Assembly: GCA_003140275.1 (NCBI GenBank)
Contig: PLJQ01000144.1
Span: 1 to 12,887 of the forward strand
Reading direction: 5' to 3'
DNA: 12,887 bases
From: Limisphaerales bacterium
Lineage (GTDB): Bacteria > Verrucomicrobiota > Verrucomicrobiia > Limisphaerales > PALSA-1396
The number at the start of each line of letters is the position of its first letter. The first letter of the stretch is position 1. The notes beneath the pieces are model-generated. The model had not been told where the DNA came from and did not search any database. It saw only the letters and a list, made by a program, of their open reading frames with translations. Positions 6,215 to 12,887 of this stretch are shown piece after piece. A program made the position numbers and the translations under genes.

Positions 6215-7714
6215 ATGTCAGGTCTAATTGCCATTGTGGGTCGCCCGAACGTCGGAAAGTCGGCGTTGTTTAATCGCATCGCCGGCAAACGCATTGCCAT
6301 TGTGCATGACGAACCGGGGGTGACCCGTGACCGCGTGAGCGCCGAAGCGGAATGGGGCGGACGTCCTTTCACCTTGGTGGACACGGGCGGGATCGGTCTG
6401 CTGCGTCGGGAAAAAGCCAGCGATGTCATCCTTAAAGCCGCCCTCGAACAGGTCGGTCTGGCCATCGATGCTGCCAACGTCATCATCCTGGTTGTGAATG
6501 TGCAGGAGGGGATTGTGCCGTTGGATCGTGAGGTGGCCGTGAGGTTACGGCACAGCGGAAAACCGGTTTTGGTGGCGGTGAACAAAGTGGACACGTACCG
6601 CGTGGAAACAAGCGCATTGGAGTTCGCGGAACTGGGTTTCGAAAAAACATTTCCCGTCAGCGCAATCCACGGCGAAGGGATTGAGGCGCTGATGAACGCG
6701 GCAATCGCTTTACTTCCATGCGAGGTGACTGCCGAAGCTGCGCCTGCGCAGGACTCCCAACTCTCGACTTTCATCCTTCAACCCGTCTTAAAGCTCGCCA
6801 TCGTCGGCCGTCCCAACGTCGGCAAGTCGTCCATTATCAACGCGCTGATTAAATCCGAACGGGTCATTGTCAGCCCGATTCCCGGCACGACGCGCGATGC
6901 GGTCGATGTGCCGTTTGAAGTGGAGACGCAAGGCGTGCGCCAATCATATCTGCTGATCGACACGGCGGGCATGAGGAAATCACGACGCGTTGACAATTCA
7001 ATTGAGTTTTTCAGCGTCAAACGCGCGGAAGAATCCATCGCGCGTTGTGACATGGCGATTCTGGTTTTGGATGCCGAGGCCGGCATCATGGAGCAGGACA
7101 AGAAAGTGGCGGACAAGATCATTGAAGAGCGCAAGGCCTGCATCATTGTGGTCAACAAGTGGGATCTCGTGGATACCGAGGTGCGCCAGGCGCGCGAAGA
7201 AGAGATCGCCCGACGCAATGCCAGAGTCCGCAATCGTGATGGAGGCCCCAAACAACTCACGACATTGGGCGAATTCGGGCAATGGGTTCAGGAACATCTT
7301 TTCTTTCTGGATTATGCGCCGGTCATTTTTACTTCCGCGAAGACTGGTTTTCATCTCGACCGTTTTTTGGAAGCGGTGCGTTATGTGGCGGCTCAGTTGC
7401 AGCAGAAAATTCCGACGGCATTGTTGAACCGGATGTTACAAGATGCGGTTGAGCGGCGACAACCAATCAGCACCGCCGGACATCGGCTGAAGTTTTATTA
7501 CGCCACCCAAGTCCGACAAGCCCCGCCCACTTTTCTCTTATTCGTAAATCGTGACGAGTTGTTCTCCGAGTCTTACAAAAAGCATCTCGCCGGCGAATTA
7601 CGGCGCGCTTTCGGTTTTGAGGGCTGCCCGATAGTTTTGGTTCCGAAGCCCCGCCCAAAAACGGTCGAACCGGTTCGCAAATTCAAAAAAGCTCACGCCA
7701 GAATTTACCGGTAG
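6215..7714 (+). CDS. der: Ribosome-assembly GTPase Der (EngA)
   Basis: 499 residues with two tandem GTPase domains and a C-terminal KH-like domain, the unique layout of Der. The first domain has the P-loop GRPNVGKS (9-16), DTGG (from D56) and NKVD (123-126). The second has GRPNVGKS (about 198-205), DTAG (from D249) and NKWD (314-317). The C-terminal part, PPTFLLFVNRDELFSESYKKHL and IVLVPKPR, is the KH-like region. Der binds the 50S subunit and is needed for its maturation in the cytoplasm. About 55 residues separate NKWD from the TSAK G5 motif, which is longer than I recall for E. coli Der by roughly 25. The insert is basic and acidic (VRQAREEEIARRNARVRNRDGG). The ATG at 6215 directly follows a stop codon; there is no strong ribosome site. 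Confidence 0.96.
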   Translation: MSGLIAIVGRPNVGKSALFNRIAGKRIAIVHDEPGVTRDRVSAEAEWGGRPFTLVDTGGIGLLRREKASDVILKAALEQVGLAIDAANVIILVVNVQEGIVPLDREVAVRLRHSGKPVLVAVNKVDTYRVETSALEFAELGFEKTFPVSAIHGEGIEALMNAAIALLPCEVTAEAAPAQDSQLSTFILQPVLKLAIVGRPNVGKSSIINALIKSERVIVSPIPGTTRDAVDVPFEVETQGVRQSYLLIDTAGMRKSRRVDNSIEFFSVKRAEESIARCDMAILVLDAEAGIMEQDKKVADKIIEERKACIIVVNKWDLVDTEVRQAREEEIARRNARVRNRDGGPKQLTTLGEFGQWVQEHLFFLDYAPVIFTSAKTGFHLDRFLEAVRYVAAQLQQKIPTALLNRMLQDAVERRQPISTAGHRLKFYYATQVRQAPPTFLLFVNRDELFSESYKKHLAGELRRAFGFEGCPIVLVPKPRPKTVEPVRKFKKAHARIYR

Positions 7715-8034
7715 CAAACGACTCGTTTTCCTTCGGGGAGTTATTCACCGGTGGGAACAGTTAAGAAAAAGGCCTCAAGGCAAGCTGTTTGTGCCGTTTG
7801 AAGTCAGGGGATAACGTAAGAATAAAATATTTTCAATTTTTTCTTGTGTCCCCAATATGTAGTGGGTAGTCTGTGGAAGTTCCCTAGTAATGGGGTATTT
7901 GGTGGCGCGGTGAAATCTGCCAAGGACCTAATAATGGGGAGTGTTTCGCGAAAATCCGGTTTATTGTCCGCATGAAGTGGTCGGATGAAGATGTGAGAAG
8001 AAAAAATTTAACCCAGTCGAATAGGAAACAAGCC
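7715..8034 (+). promoter_or_regulatory. 320-nt AT-rich leader of nrdJ with three related pseudo-palindromes
   Basis: This non-coding stretch holds an AT-rich block with AAAATATTTT at 7824-7833. Three similar sites follow: CCCCAATATGTAGTGG (7850-7865), TCCCTAGTAATGGGGT (7881-7896) and GACCTAATAATGGGGA (7925-7940). The first two have centres 31 bp apart with a 15-bp gap, the spacing known for paired NrdR boxes, and they match my memory of the NrdR consensus (acaCwATATaTwGtgt) at about 9-10 of 16 positions. A weak promoter, TTGTGT (7844-7849), 17 bp, TAGTCT (7867-7872), would place the first site in its spacer, a sensible repressor position. No cobalamin riboswitch B12 box is visible. NrdR control is inferred. 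Confidence 0.4.
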
Positions 8035-11000
8035 ATGATTGACGCACCCGAACAAGCAGTGTCGTCCCCGCATCAAACCCGCCGCCGCATTTCGCGGGTT
8101 GCCGTCTCTCGCTCCACCCCGAAGAGCGAGCCTTCAGCGAAAAAATCCGTCCGTATCGAGCGCATCTTCAGCGACCCGGACATTAAACCCTTCGACCAGA
8201 TCGAATGGGATCAACGCACGGCCGAAATCACCGATGACGCCGGCAAAGTGATCTTCAAACAGGAAAATGTGGAAGTGCCGAAGTCGTGGTCAATCCTCGC
8301 CACCAAAGTAGTCGTGTCCAAATACTTTTACGGAGAACAACATACGCCGGAACGTGAAACCTCCGTGCGCCAGTTGATTCACCGCATTTGCCGGACAATT
8401 GCCGATTGGGGCGTGAAGGATGGTTACTTCAGCAAGGCCGACGGCGAGGTTTTTTTTGACGAGTTGACCTGGCTTTGCGTCAACCAGCACGGCGCCTTCA
8501 ACTCTCCGGTCTGGTTTAACGTGGGACTGTATCACCAATACGGCATCGGTAAAAATTCCTCCAAGGGCAATTGGTTCTACAACCGCCAGACCAACGAAGC
8601 CGAGCGCGCCACTACTCAATATGAATATCCGCAAGGCAGCGCCTGCTTCATCCAATCGGTCCAGGACAACATGGAAGACATCATGCGCCTGGCTTACAGC
8701 GAGGCAATGCTGTTTAAATACGGCTCCGGCACCGGCACCGACCTCACACCGCTGCGTTCCAGCAAGGAGAAGCTGAGCGGTGGCGGACGGCCCAGCGGTC
8801 CGATGTCTTTCTTGAAGGTTTATGACCAGGTGGCCAACGTCGTTAAGTCCGGCGGCAAGACCCGGCGCGCCGCCAAAATGAACACGCTCCGCGACTGGCA
8901 TGGTGACATTGAGGAATTCATCGACGCCAAGCAGAAGGAGGAGAAGAAAGCGTGGGCGTTGATCGAGCAAGGGTACGACGGTTCATACAACGGTGACGCG
9001 TACGGCAGTGTCATGTATCAGAACGAAAATCTTTCCATTCGCACGAGTGACGAGTTCATGCAGGCCGCCATCGATGGCCGGGAATGGTGGACGCGCGCGA
9101 TCACGACCAACAAGCCACTGGCGAAAAAGGATGCCCGCACGTTGCTCAACAAGATTGCCGAGGGCACCTGGATCTGCGGCGACCCGGGCATGCAGTACGA
9201 TGGTTCGATCCAAAAATGGCACACCTGCAAGGGCACGGAACCGATCCACTCCACCAATCCCTGTTCGGAATACGTGTTCTTGAACAACACCGCCTGCAAT
9301 TTGGCGTCACTCAACCTGATGAAGTTCAAACGCGAGGACGGCGTGTTCGACATCGAGCGATTCAAAACCGCCGTTCGCATCTTCATTACCGCGCAGGAAA
9401 TCATTGTCGATAACGCCAGCTATCCGACCAAGGAAATTGCGGAGAACTCCCACATCTTCCGGACGCTGGGCCTTGGTTACGCCAACCTCGGGTCGCTCAT
9501 CATGAGTTACGGGTTGTCATACGATTCCGACGACGGTCGCGCGCTGGCGGGTGCTATCACCGCCGTGATGACCGGCCACGCTTACGAGCAATCCGCCGAA
9601 ATTGCCGGTGTCATGGGCGCTTTCAAAGGCTATCACGACGCCCGCTGCGCGCATGTGCCGAAACCGCTCGCGAAGGACAATGTCGAGTCCACGCTTGGTG
9701 TCATTCAACTGCACCGCGACGCGGTGGAGGACATTCAACCGAGCAAGGAATTCAACTACCTCAAGGACGAAGCTCGAGCCTGCTGGAATCGTGCGTTGGA
9801 GCGCGGCCGGCGGATCGGTTATCGCAACGCGCAGGTCACGGTGCTGGCGCCCACGGGCACCATCGCGTTTCTGATGGATTGCGATACCACGGGCGTCGAA
9901 CCCGACATTGCGCTGGTGAAATATAAACTGCTCGCCGGTGGCGGCATGTTGAAAATCGTCAACCGCACCGTACCTCAGGCGCTCCAACGCCTCGGTTACA
10001 GTGAAAGTGAGATCAAAAGCATTATTGCCCATATCGAGGCTTTTGACACCATTGAAGATGTTGGGGATAACGGCCAGACGATTCGGAGCGGACTGAAACC
10101 CGAACATCTCGAAGTGTTCGATTGCGCGTTCAAAGCCTTTCGCGGCAAACGCAGCATTCCTTACATGGCCCATCTGGAAATGATGGCGGCCACCCAACCG
10201 TTTATCAGCGGTGCCATCTCCAAGACGGTCAACTTGCCCAACGAATGCACTGTGGCCGACATCGCCGACGCCTACCTCCAGGCTTGGAAAATGGGCCTAA
10301 AATGCGTCGCAATTTATCGCGATGGCTCGAAACGTTCACAACCGCTCAACACGAAAAAGACCAGCGAAGGCGGCGACAAAGCCGACAGCGCCAACTTCTC
10401 AGCACCGCTGGAGAAGCGGATCGCCGAACTTGAAGCTGAGACCTCCAAGTTGCGCGCGCTGGCCGGGCAACCACTGCGTCGTCGTTTGATGGATACCCGC
10501 ACTGCCCTCACGCACAAATTTGACGTTGCGGGGCACGAAGGCTATCTCACCGTCGGATTGTTCGATGACGGTCAGCCTGGAGAGCTGTTCATCACCATGG
10601 CCAAGGAAGGCTCCACGATTGGCGGGTTGATGGACAGCCTTGGCACGTTGACGAGTCTGGCGCTGCAATACGGCGTGCCGTTGGAGGCGCTGGTCAAGAA
10701 ATTCGCGCACCAACGTTTCGAGCCTTCCGGCTTCACCAAGAATCCGGAGATTCGCAACGCCTCCTCCATCATCGACTACGTTTTCCGTTGGATGGCGTTG
10801 CAGTTTATTCCCGGCTATCGCGAAGCCAGCAACGCGACTCGCAATCAACCGGAACTGGCCATTCCCGGCTTGCAGGACGAGTTGAAGAAAAAAATCAACC
10901 GTCCGGTGCCGGAACTGCCGTTGTCCGAGGACAACGACATTCTCGATTTGAAACCTGCGGCGGGTGGCAACGGGCATGATCGGCATGGCACCACGGTGAG

Positions 11001-11145
11001 GTTGAGGACCATCACGACTCTGAGCGACACGGTTGCCCATTTCCAACAGGATGCGCCCACCTGTCCGAATTGCGGTCACGTTGCGGTGCGTAACGGTGCT
11101 TGTTACAAGTGCCTTAATTGCGGCGAAAGCCTCGGCTGCTCTTAA
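8035..11145 (+). CDS. nrdJ: Vitamin B12-dependent (class II) ribonucleotide reductase
   Basis: 1036 residues from the ATG at 8035, which has AGGAAA just upstream (about 8022); an in-frame ATG at 7972 would add 21 residues but has no ribosome site. The enzyme reduces ribonucleotides to deoxyribonucleotides with adenosylcobalamin and needs no oxygen. QGSACFIQSVQDN (C204), KYGSGTGTDLTPLRSS, NPCSEYVFLNN (C410) and PTGTIAFLMDCDTTGVEPD are class II motifs. After KMGLKCVAIYRDGSKRSQPL comes a short coiled-coil linker (EKRIAELEAETSKLRAL), then the TSCPD domain (HEGYLTVGLFDDG ... TLTSLALQYGVPLEALVKKF). The C-terminus is a cysteine cluster, CPNCG (C1010, C1013) and CYKCLNCG (C1023, C1026, C1029), with C1035 next to last; it probably binds zinc or shuttles electrons to the active site. 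It appears intact. It is the only reductase in the window and has its own leader. Confidence 0.96.
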   Translation: MIDAPEQAVSSPHQTRRRISRVAVSRSTPKSEPSAKKSVRIERIFSDPDIKPFDQIEWDQRTAEITDDAGKVIFKQENVEVPKSWSILATKVVVSKYFYGEQHTPERETSVRQLIHRICRTIADWGVKDGYFSKADGEVFFDELTWLCVNQHGAFNSPVWFNVGLYHQYGIGKNSSKGNWFYNRQTNEAERATTQYEYPQGSACFIQSVQDNMEDIMRLAYSEAMLFKYGSGTGTDLTPLRSSKEKLSGGGRPSGPMSFLKVYDQVANVVKSGGKTRRAAKMNTLRDWHGDIEEFIDAKQKEEKKAWALIEQGYDGSYNGDAYGSVMYQNENLSIRTSDEFMQAAIDGREWWTRAITTNKPLAKKDARTLLNKIAEGTWICGDPGMQYDGSIQKWHTCKGTEPIHSTNPCSEYVFLNNTACNLASLNLMKFKREDGVFDIERFKTAVRIFITAQEIIVDNASYPTKEIAENSHIFRTLGLGYANLGSLIMSYGLSYDSDDGRALAGAITAVMTGHAYEQSAEIAGVMGAFKGYHDARCAHVPKPLAKDNVESTLGVIQLHRDAVEDIQPSKEFNYLKDEARACWNRALERGRRIGYRNAQVTVLAPTGTIAFLMDCDTTGVEPDIALVKYKLLAGGGMLKIVNRTVPQALQRLGYSESEIKSIIAHIEAFDTIEDVGDNGQTIRSGLKPEHLEVFDCAFKAFRGKRSIPYMAHLEMMAATQPFISGAISKTVNLPNECTVADIADAYLQAWKMGLKCVAIYRDGSKRSQPLNTKKTSEGGDKADSANFSAPLEKRIAELEAETSKLRALAGQPLRRRLMDTRTALTHKFDVAGHEGYLTVGLFDDGQPGELFITMAKEGSTIGGLMDSLGTLTSLALQYGVPLEALVKKFAHQRFEPSGFTKNPEIRNASSIIDYVFRWMALQFIPGYREASNATRNQPELAIPGLQDELKKKINRPVPELPLSEDNDILDLKPAAGGNGHDRHGTTVRLRTITTLSDTVAHFQQDAPTCPNCGHVAVRNGACYKCLNCGESLGCS

Positions 11146-11199
11146 TAAGACAATACACGAGACGGCCAGGAAGTTTTCTCTCCGGCCAGTGCTTTTCCA

Positions 11200-11232
11200 T
11201 CGTCCTCGTTCTCGAAGAAAAGTTGAGGACGA
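11200..11232. repeat. Hairpin between nrdJ and the LOG-family gene
   Basis: TCGTCCTC at 11200-11207 and GAGGACGA at 11225-11232 form a perfect 8-bp stem with a 17-nt loop. It lies 54 nt after the nrdJ stop with no T-run, so it is a poor intrinsic terminator. It may be an interspersed repeat or an mRNA 3'-end stabiliser. The rest of 11146-11307 holds only the possible promoter listed separately. Confidence 0.4.
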
Positions 11233-11273
11233 CGGGGAGTGTGGTTCTTCGCGTGTTCGAACCTCTCAACGTC

Positions 11274-11301
11274 TTGTGTCAGCCCCACCCTCTGTTATGC
11301 T
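11274..11301 (+). promoter_or_regulatory. Possible promoter of the LOG-family gene, leaderless
   Basis: TTGTGT (11274-11279) and TATGCT (11296-11301) are separated by 16 bp. Only six bases lie between the -10 element and the ATG at 11308, so transcription would begin at or within a base or two of the start codon, giving a leaderless message. This agrees with the absence of a ribosome site before the ATG. The match to the sigma-70 consensus is partial. Confidence 0.35.
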
Positions 11302-11307
11302 GCGCCC

Positions 11308-11988
11308 ATGAACAATCAATCCTTTGGCCAAATCAAGGAAGACCCTTGGAGAATTTTCCGCATCATGGCCGAGTTCGTCGATTCGTTCGAAACCTTGTCC
11401 AAAGTTGGTCCGGCGGTCACGATTTTCGGCTCGGCGCGCACACCCGTGGCAGACCCTTTCTACCGCGCTACCGTCAACCTGGCCAAAGGTCTTACCAAAC
11501 ATGACCTGGCCGTGATCACCGGCGGTGGTCCCGGCATCATGGAGGCGGCGAATAAAGGTGCCGCCGAGGTCAAAGGCAAATCCATCGGCCTGAACATCGA
11601 ATTGCCGCATGAACAAGCGGGCAATCGTTACGCCAACATACCGATTCATTTTCACTACTTCTTTTCCTGAAAGGTTTGTTTCGTCAAATACAGCATGGGT
11701 TTCGTCTTCATGCCCGGCGGCTTCGGCACGCTCGATGAATTCTTCGAAGTGTTGACGCTGGTGCAGACGCAGCGCATCTAACGCTTTCCGTTAATTTTGT
11801 TCGGACGCAATTACTGGAAGGGGCTGTTCAAATGGATGAAAGCTACTCTGGGAGAAAACGACTTCATCGGCCCCGGCGATCTCGAACTGGTGACGGTCAT
11901 GGATGACGTGCAGGCAGCCATCGACTTGATCCTTGATTACCAGCGCCGCGTTGGCCCGCCCGAGAGCGTCCCCAAAGCCTTCGCCTGA
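11308..11988 (+). pseudogene. LOG-family (TIGR00730-type) phosphoribohydrolase gene with two in-frame stops
   Basis: The 226-codon frame from ATG 11308 to TGA 11986-11988 reads as one LOG-family Rossmann protein apart from two stops. Recognisable parts are VGPAVTIFGSART (33-45), VITGGGPGIMEAANKGA (69-85), HFHYFF (114-119), KVCFVKYSMGFVFMPGGFGTLDE (catalytic PGGxGT, 136-141) and RFPLILFGRNYW. Codon 121 (11668-11670) is TGA where the family has Arg in 'YFFVRKVMF', one C-to-T change from CGA. Codon 158 (11779-11781) is TAA between RI and RFPL, usually Lys or Glu. There is no frameshift. LOG enzymes cleave nucleoside 5'-monophosphates such as cytokinin ribotides to base and ribose 5-phosphate. 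The 120-residue product made before the first stop lacks PGGxGT and should be inactive. Recent decay or base-calling error are both possible. Confidence 0.85.
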
Positions 11989-12019
11989 TTGACCTACCTT
12001 CACGACCCCCAACCCTCCA

Positions 12020-12887
12020 TTGCTCATATATCAAGTCACTCATCTCAGGAACGGGCTTACCGTCGCCACTGCGGAAATGCCGCACATGGCGAGTGTTAGT
12101 CTCGGTCTCTGGGTCGGTGTTGGTGGACGTTACGAGCCGGTTGAGTTAAACGGCGTTTCCCATTTCATGGAGCACCTGCTGTTCAAGGGCACGCGCAAAC
12201 GGTCGGCCAAGGAAATTTCTCAGTCGATTGAAGGCATCGGCGGCTACCACGACGCTTTTACGGGTGAGGAAAGCACCTGTTTCTATTCCAAAGCGCGCCA
12301 CGACCGTTTCGACGAGTTGCTCGAGGTGCTCGCTGACATGTTCCTCAACTCGAAGTTCGACACCGCCGAAATCGACAAGGAACGAAGCGTCATCAAAGAG
12401 GAGCTGGCGATGTATCTCGACCAGCCGCAACATCACGTCCATGAGTTGTTGAACGAAACCCTCTGGCCGGATCAACCGCTGGGTCGGCCACTCACCGGCA
12501 CGGAAAAAACCATCGACGCGATGCAGCGCGGGCATTTCCTCGATTATCTTCGCAAAAATTACATCACCGGCAGCACCATCGTCGTTGCGGCCGGGAAATT
12601 GCAACACCGACAAATCGTGAAGGCAGTCACGCGTTACGCCCCCCGCTTCATTCCCGGCAAACGCCCGCATTTTATTCCTGCGGAAAGCAATCAACAAGAA
12701 CCGTGCCTCCGGCTGTTCACGAAAAAGACGGAACAAACCCAGCTCGCGCTCGGCATCCGGACTTGTTCGCGCCACGACGAACGGCGCTTTGCCCTCCGCT
12801 TGCTGAACACCATCCTCGGCGAAAACACGAGTTCCAGGCTCTTTCAGGAAATTCGGGAAGACCACGGCCTGGCTTACAGTATTGGCA
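12020..12887 (+). CDS. M16-family zinc metallopeptidase (5' part, runs off the window)
   Basis: Frame 2 is open from 11993 to the end, giving 289 residues from a TTG at 12020. It begins IYQVTHLRNGLTVATAEMPHMASVSLGLWVGVGGRYEP, the normal opening of processing-peptidase-like M16 proteins. The inverted zinc motif HxxEH is in SHFMEHLLFKGT (H48, E51, H52 counting from the TTG), and the third ligand is probably E128 in ERSVIKEELAMYLDQP. GGYHDAFTGEESTCFY is the usual substrate-side strand. The first M16 domain is nearly complete and the second begins (TEQTQLALGIRT, LLNTILGENTSSRLFQEIRE). It should cleave peptides in the cytoplasm or periplasm. No ATG lies at the expected start: family members often begin MYQV, and here ATA (12026-12028) precedes TAT CAA GTC. 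TTG 12020 is my best guess. It starts 31 nt after the LOG pseudogene. Confidence 0.9.
   Translation, partial: MLIYQVTHLRNGLTVATAEMPHMASVSLGLWVGVGGRYEPVELNGVSHFMEHLLFKGTRKRSAKEISQSIEGIGGYHDAFTGEESTCFYSKARHDRFDELLEVLADMFLNSKFDTAEIDKERSVIKEELAMYLDQPQHHVHELLNETLWPDQPLGRPLTGTEKTIDAMQRGHFLDYLRKNYITGSTIVVAAGKLQHRQIVKAVTRYAPRFIPGKRPHFIPAESNQQEPCLRLFTKKTEQTQLALGIRTCSRHDERRFALRLLNTILGENTSSRLFQEIREDHGLAYSIG

Noticed and set aside
7706..7753. Palindromes TACCGGTA (7706-7713) and CACCGGTG (7746-7753) around the der stop
   Set aside because: They are 8-bp sites with no stem-loop or T-run context; most likely chance.
7715..8034. Cobalamin riboswitch before the B12-dependent nrdJ
   Set aside because: No B12-box-like sequence or the expected multi-stem layout was seen in this AT-rich leader.
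9517..10197. Long - strand frame inside nrdJ, and similar ones at 8290-8970 and 10399-11079
   Set aside because: All mirror the GC codon pattern of the nrdJ coding strand and show no family features.
11222..11270. tRNA-like GTTCGAACC with a 6-bp outer stem GTTGAG/CTCAAC
   Set aside because: The span is only 49 nt, with no D-arm or anticodon arm; the T-loop-like string is chance.
11668..11670. TGA as selenocysteine or tryptophan codon in the LOG gene
   Set aside because: The family has Arg here, a second stop (TAA) follows, no selenocysteine element is evident, and TGA ends this same gene at 11986-11988.
12146..12865. 239-codon - strand frame at the window end
   Set aside because: It is antisense to the M16 peptidase, whose + strand frame has HxxEH and other conserved motifs.

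Overview
The window looks like a piece of a Verrucomicrobiota chromosome, most likely from the Limisphaerales/Pedosphaera group. This is inferred from familiar protein types: a secreted protein with the 'SIDW...GTIGQPD...GGFWG' module, a membrane-anchored cupredoxin with a carboxypeptidase-type repeat, an ISAzo13-type transposase, and a long vitamin B12-dependent ribonucleotide reductase with a C-terminal cysteine cluster. No marker gene fixes the taxonomy. Every gene I can support lies on the + strand. No rRNA, tRNA, CRISPR array, phage or defence locus is visible.

Layout. 2-133: C-terminal end of an unrecognised protein. 130/138-665: secreted SIDW-type protein with a doubtful N-terminus. 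740-1315: thioredoxin-like protein. 1442-2209: membrane-anchored TPR protein. 2210-2466: non-coding, with a nested palindromic repeat. 2467-3726: uronate-isomerase-like amidohydrolase. 3798-6143: a membrane-anchored cupredoxin gene split by a 1.3 kb ISAzo13-family insertion sequence (4157-5451) and also carrying a 1-nt frameshift. 6215-7714: Der (EngA) ribosome-assembly GTPase. 7715-8034: a 320-nt AT-rich leader with three related pseudo-palindromes, possibly NrdR sites. 8035-11145: NrdJ. 11146-11307: non-coding, with a hairpin and a possible promoter. 11308-11988: a LOG-family gene with two in-frame stop codons. 12020 to the end: 5' part of an M16 zinc peptidase.

The genes do not form one pathway. 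They are a mixture of housekeeping functions (Der, NrdJ, M16 peptidase) and lineage-specific envelope or secreted proteins. The most informative structure is the insertion sequence. Its 28-bp inverted repeats and a 3-bp TTA target duplication can be placed exactly, and removing the element plus one TTA joins the two flanking reading frames into one protein.

Three genes are visibly damaged or doubtful (SIDW protein, cupredoxin, LOG), and the M16 gene lacks an ATG at its expected start. This is either local gene decay or base-level error in the assembly; the sequence alone cannot separate the two. I did not find a convincing new multi-gene system.
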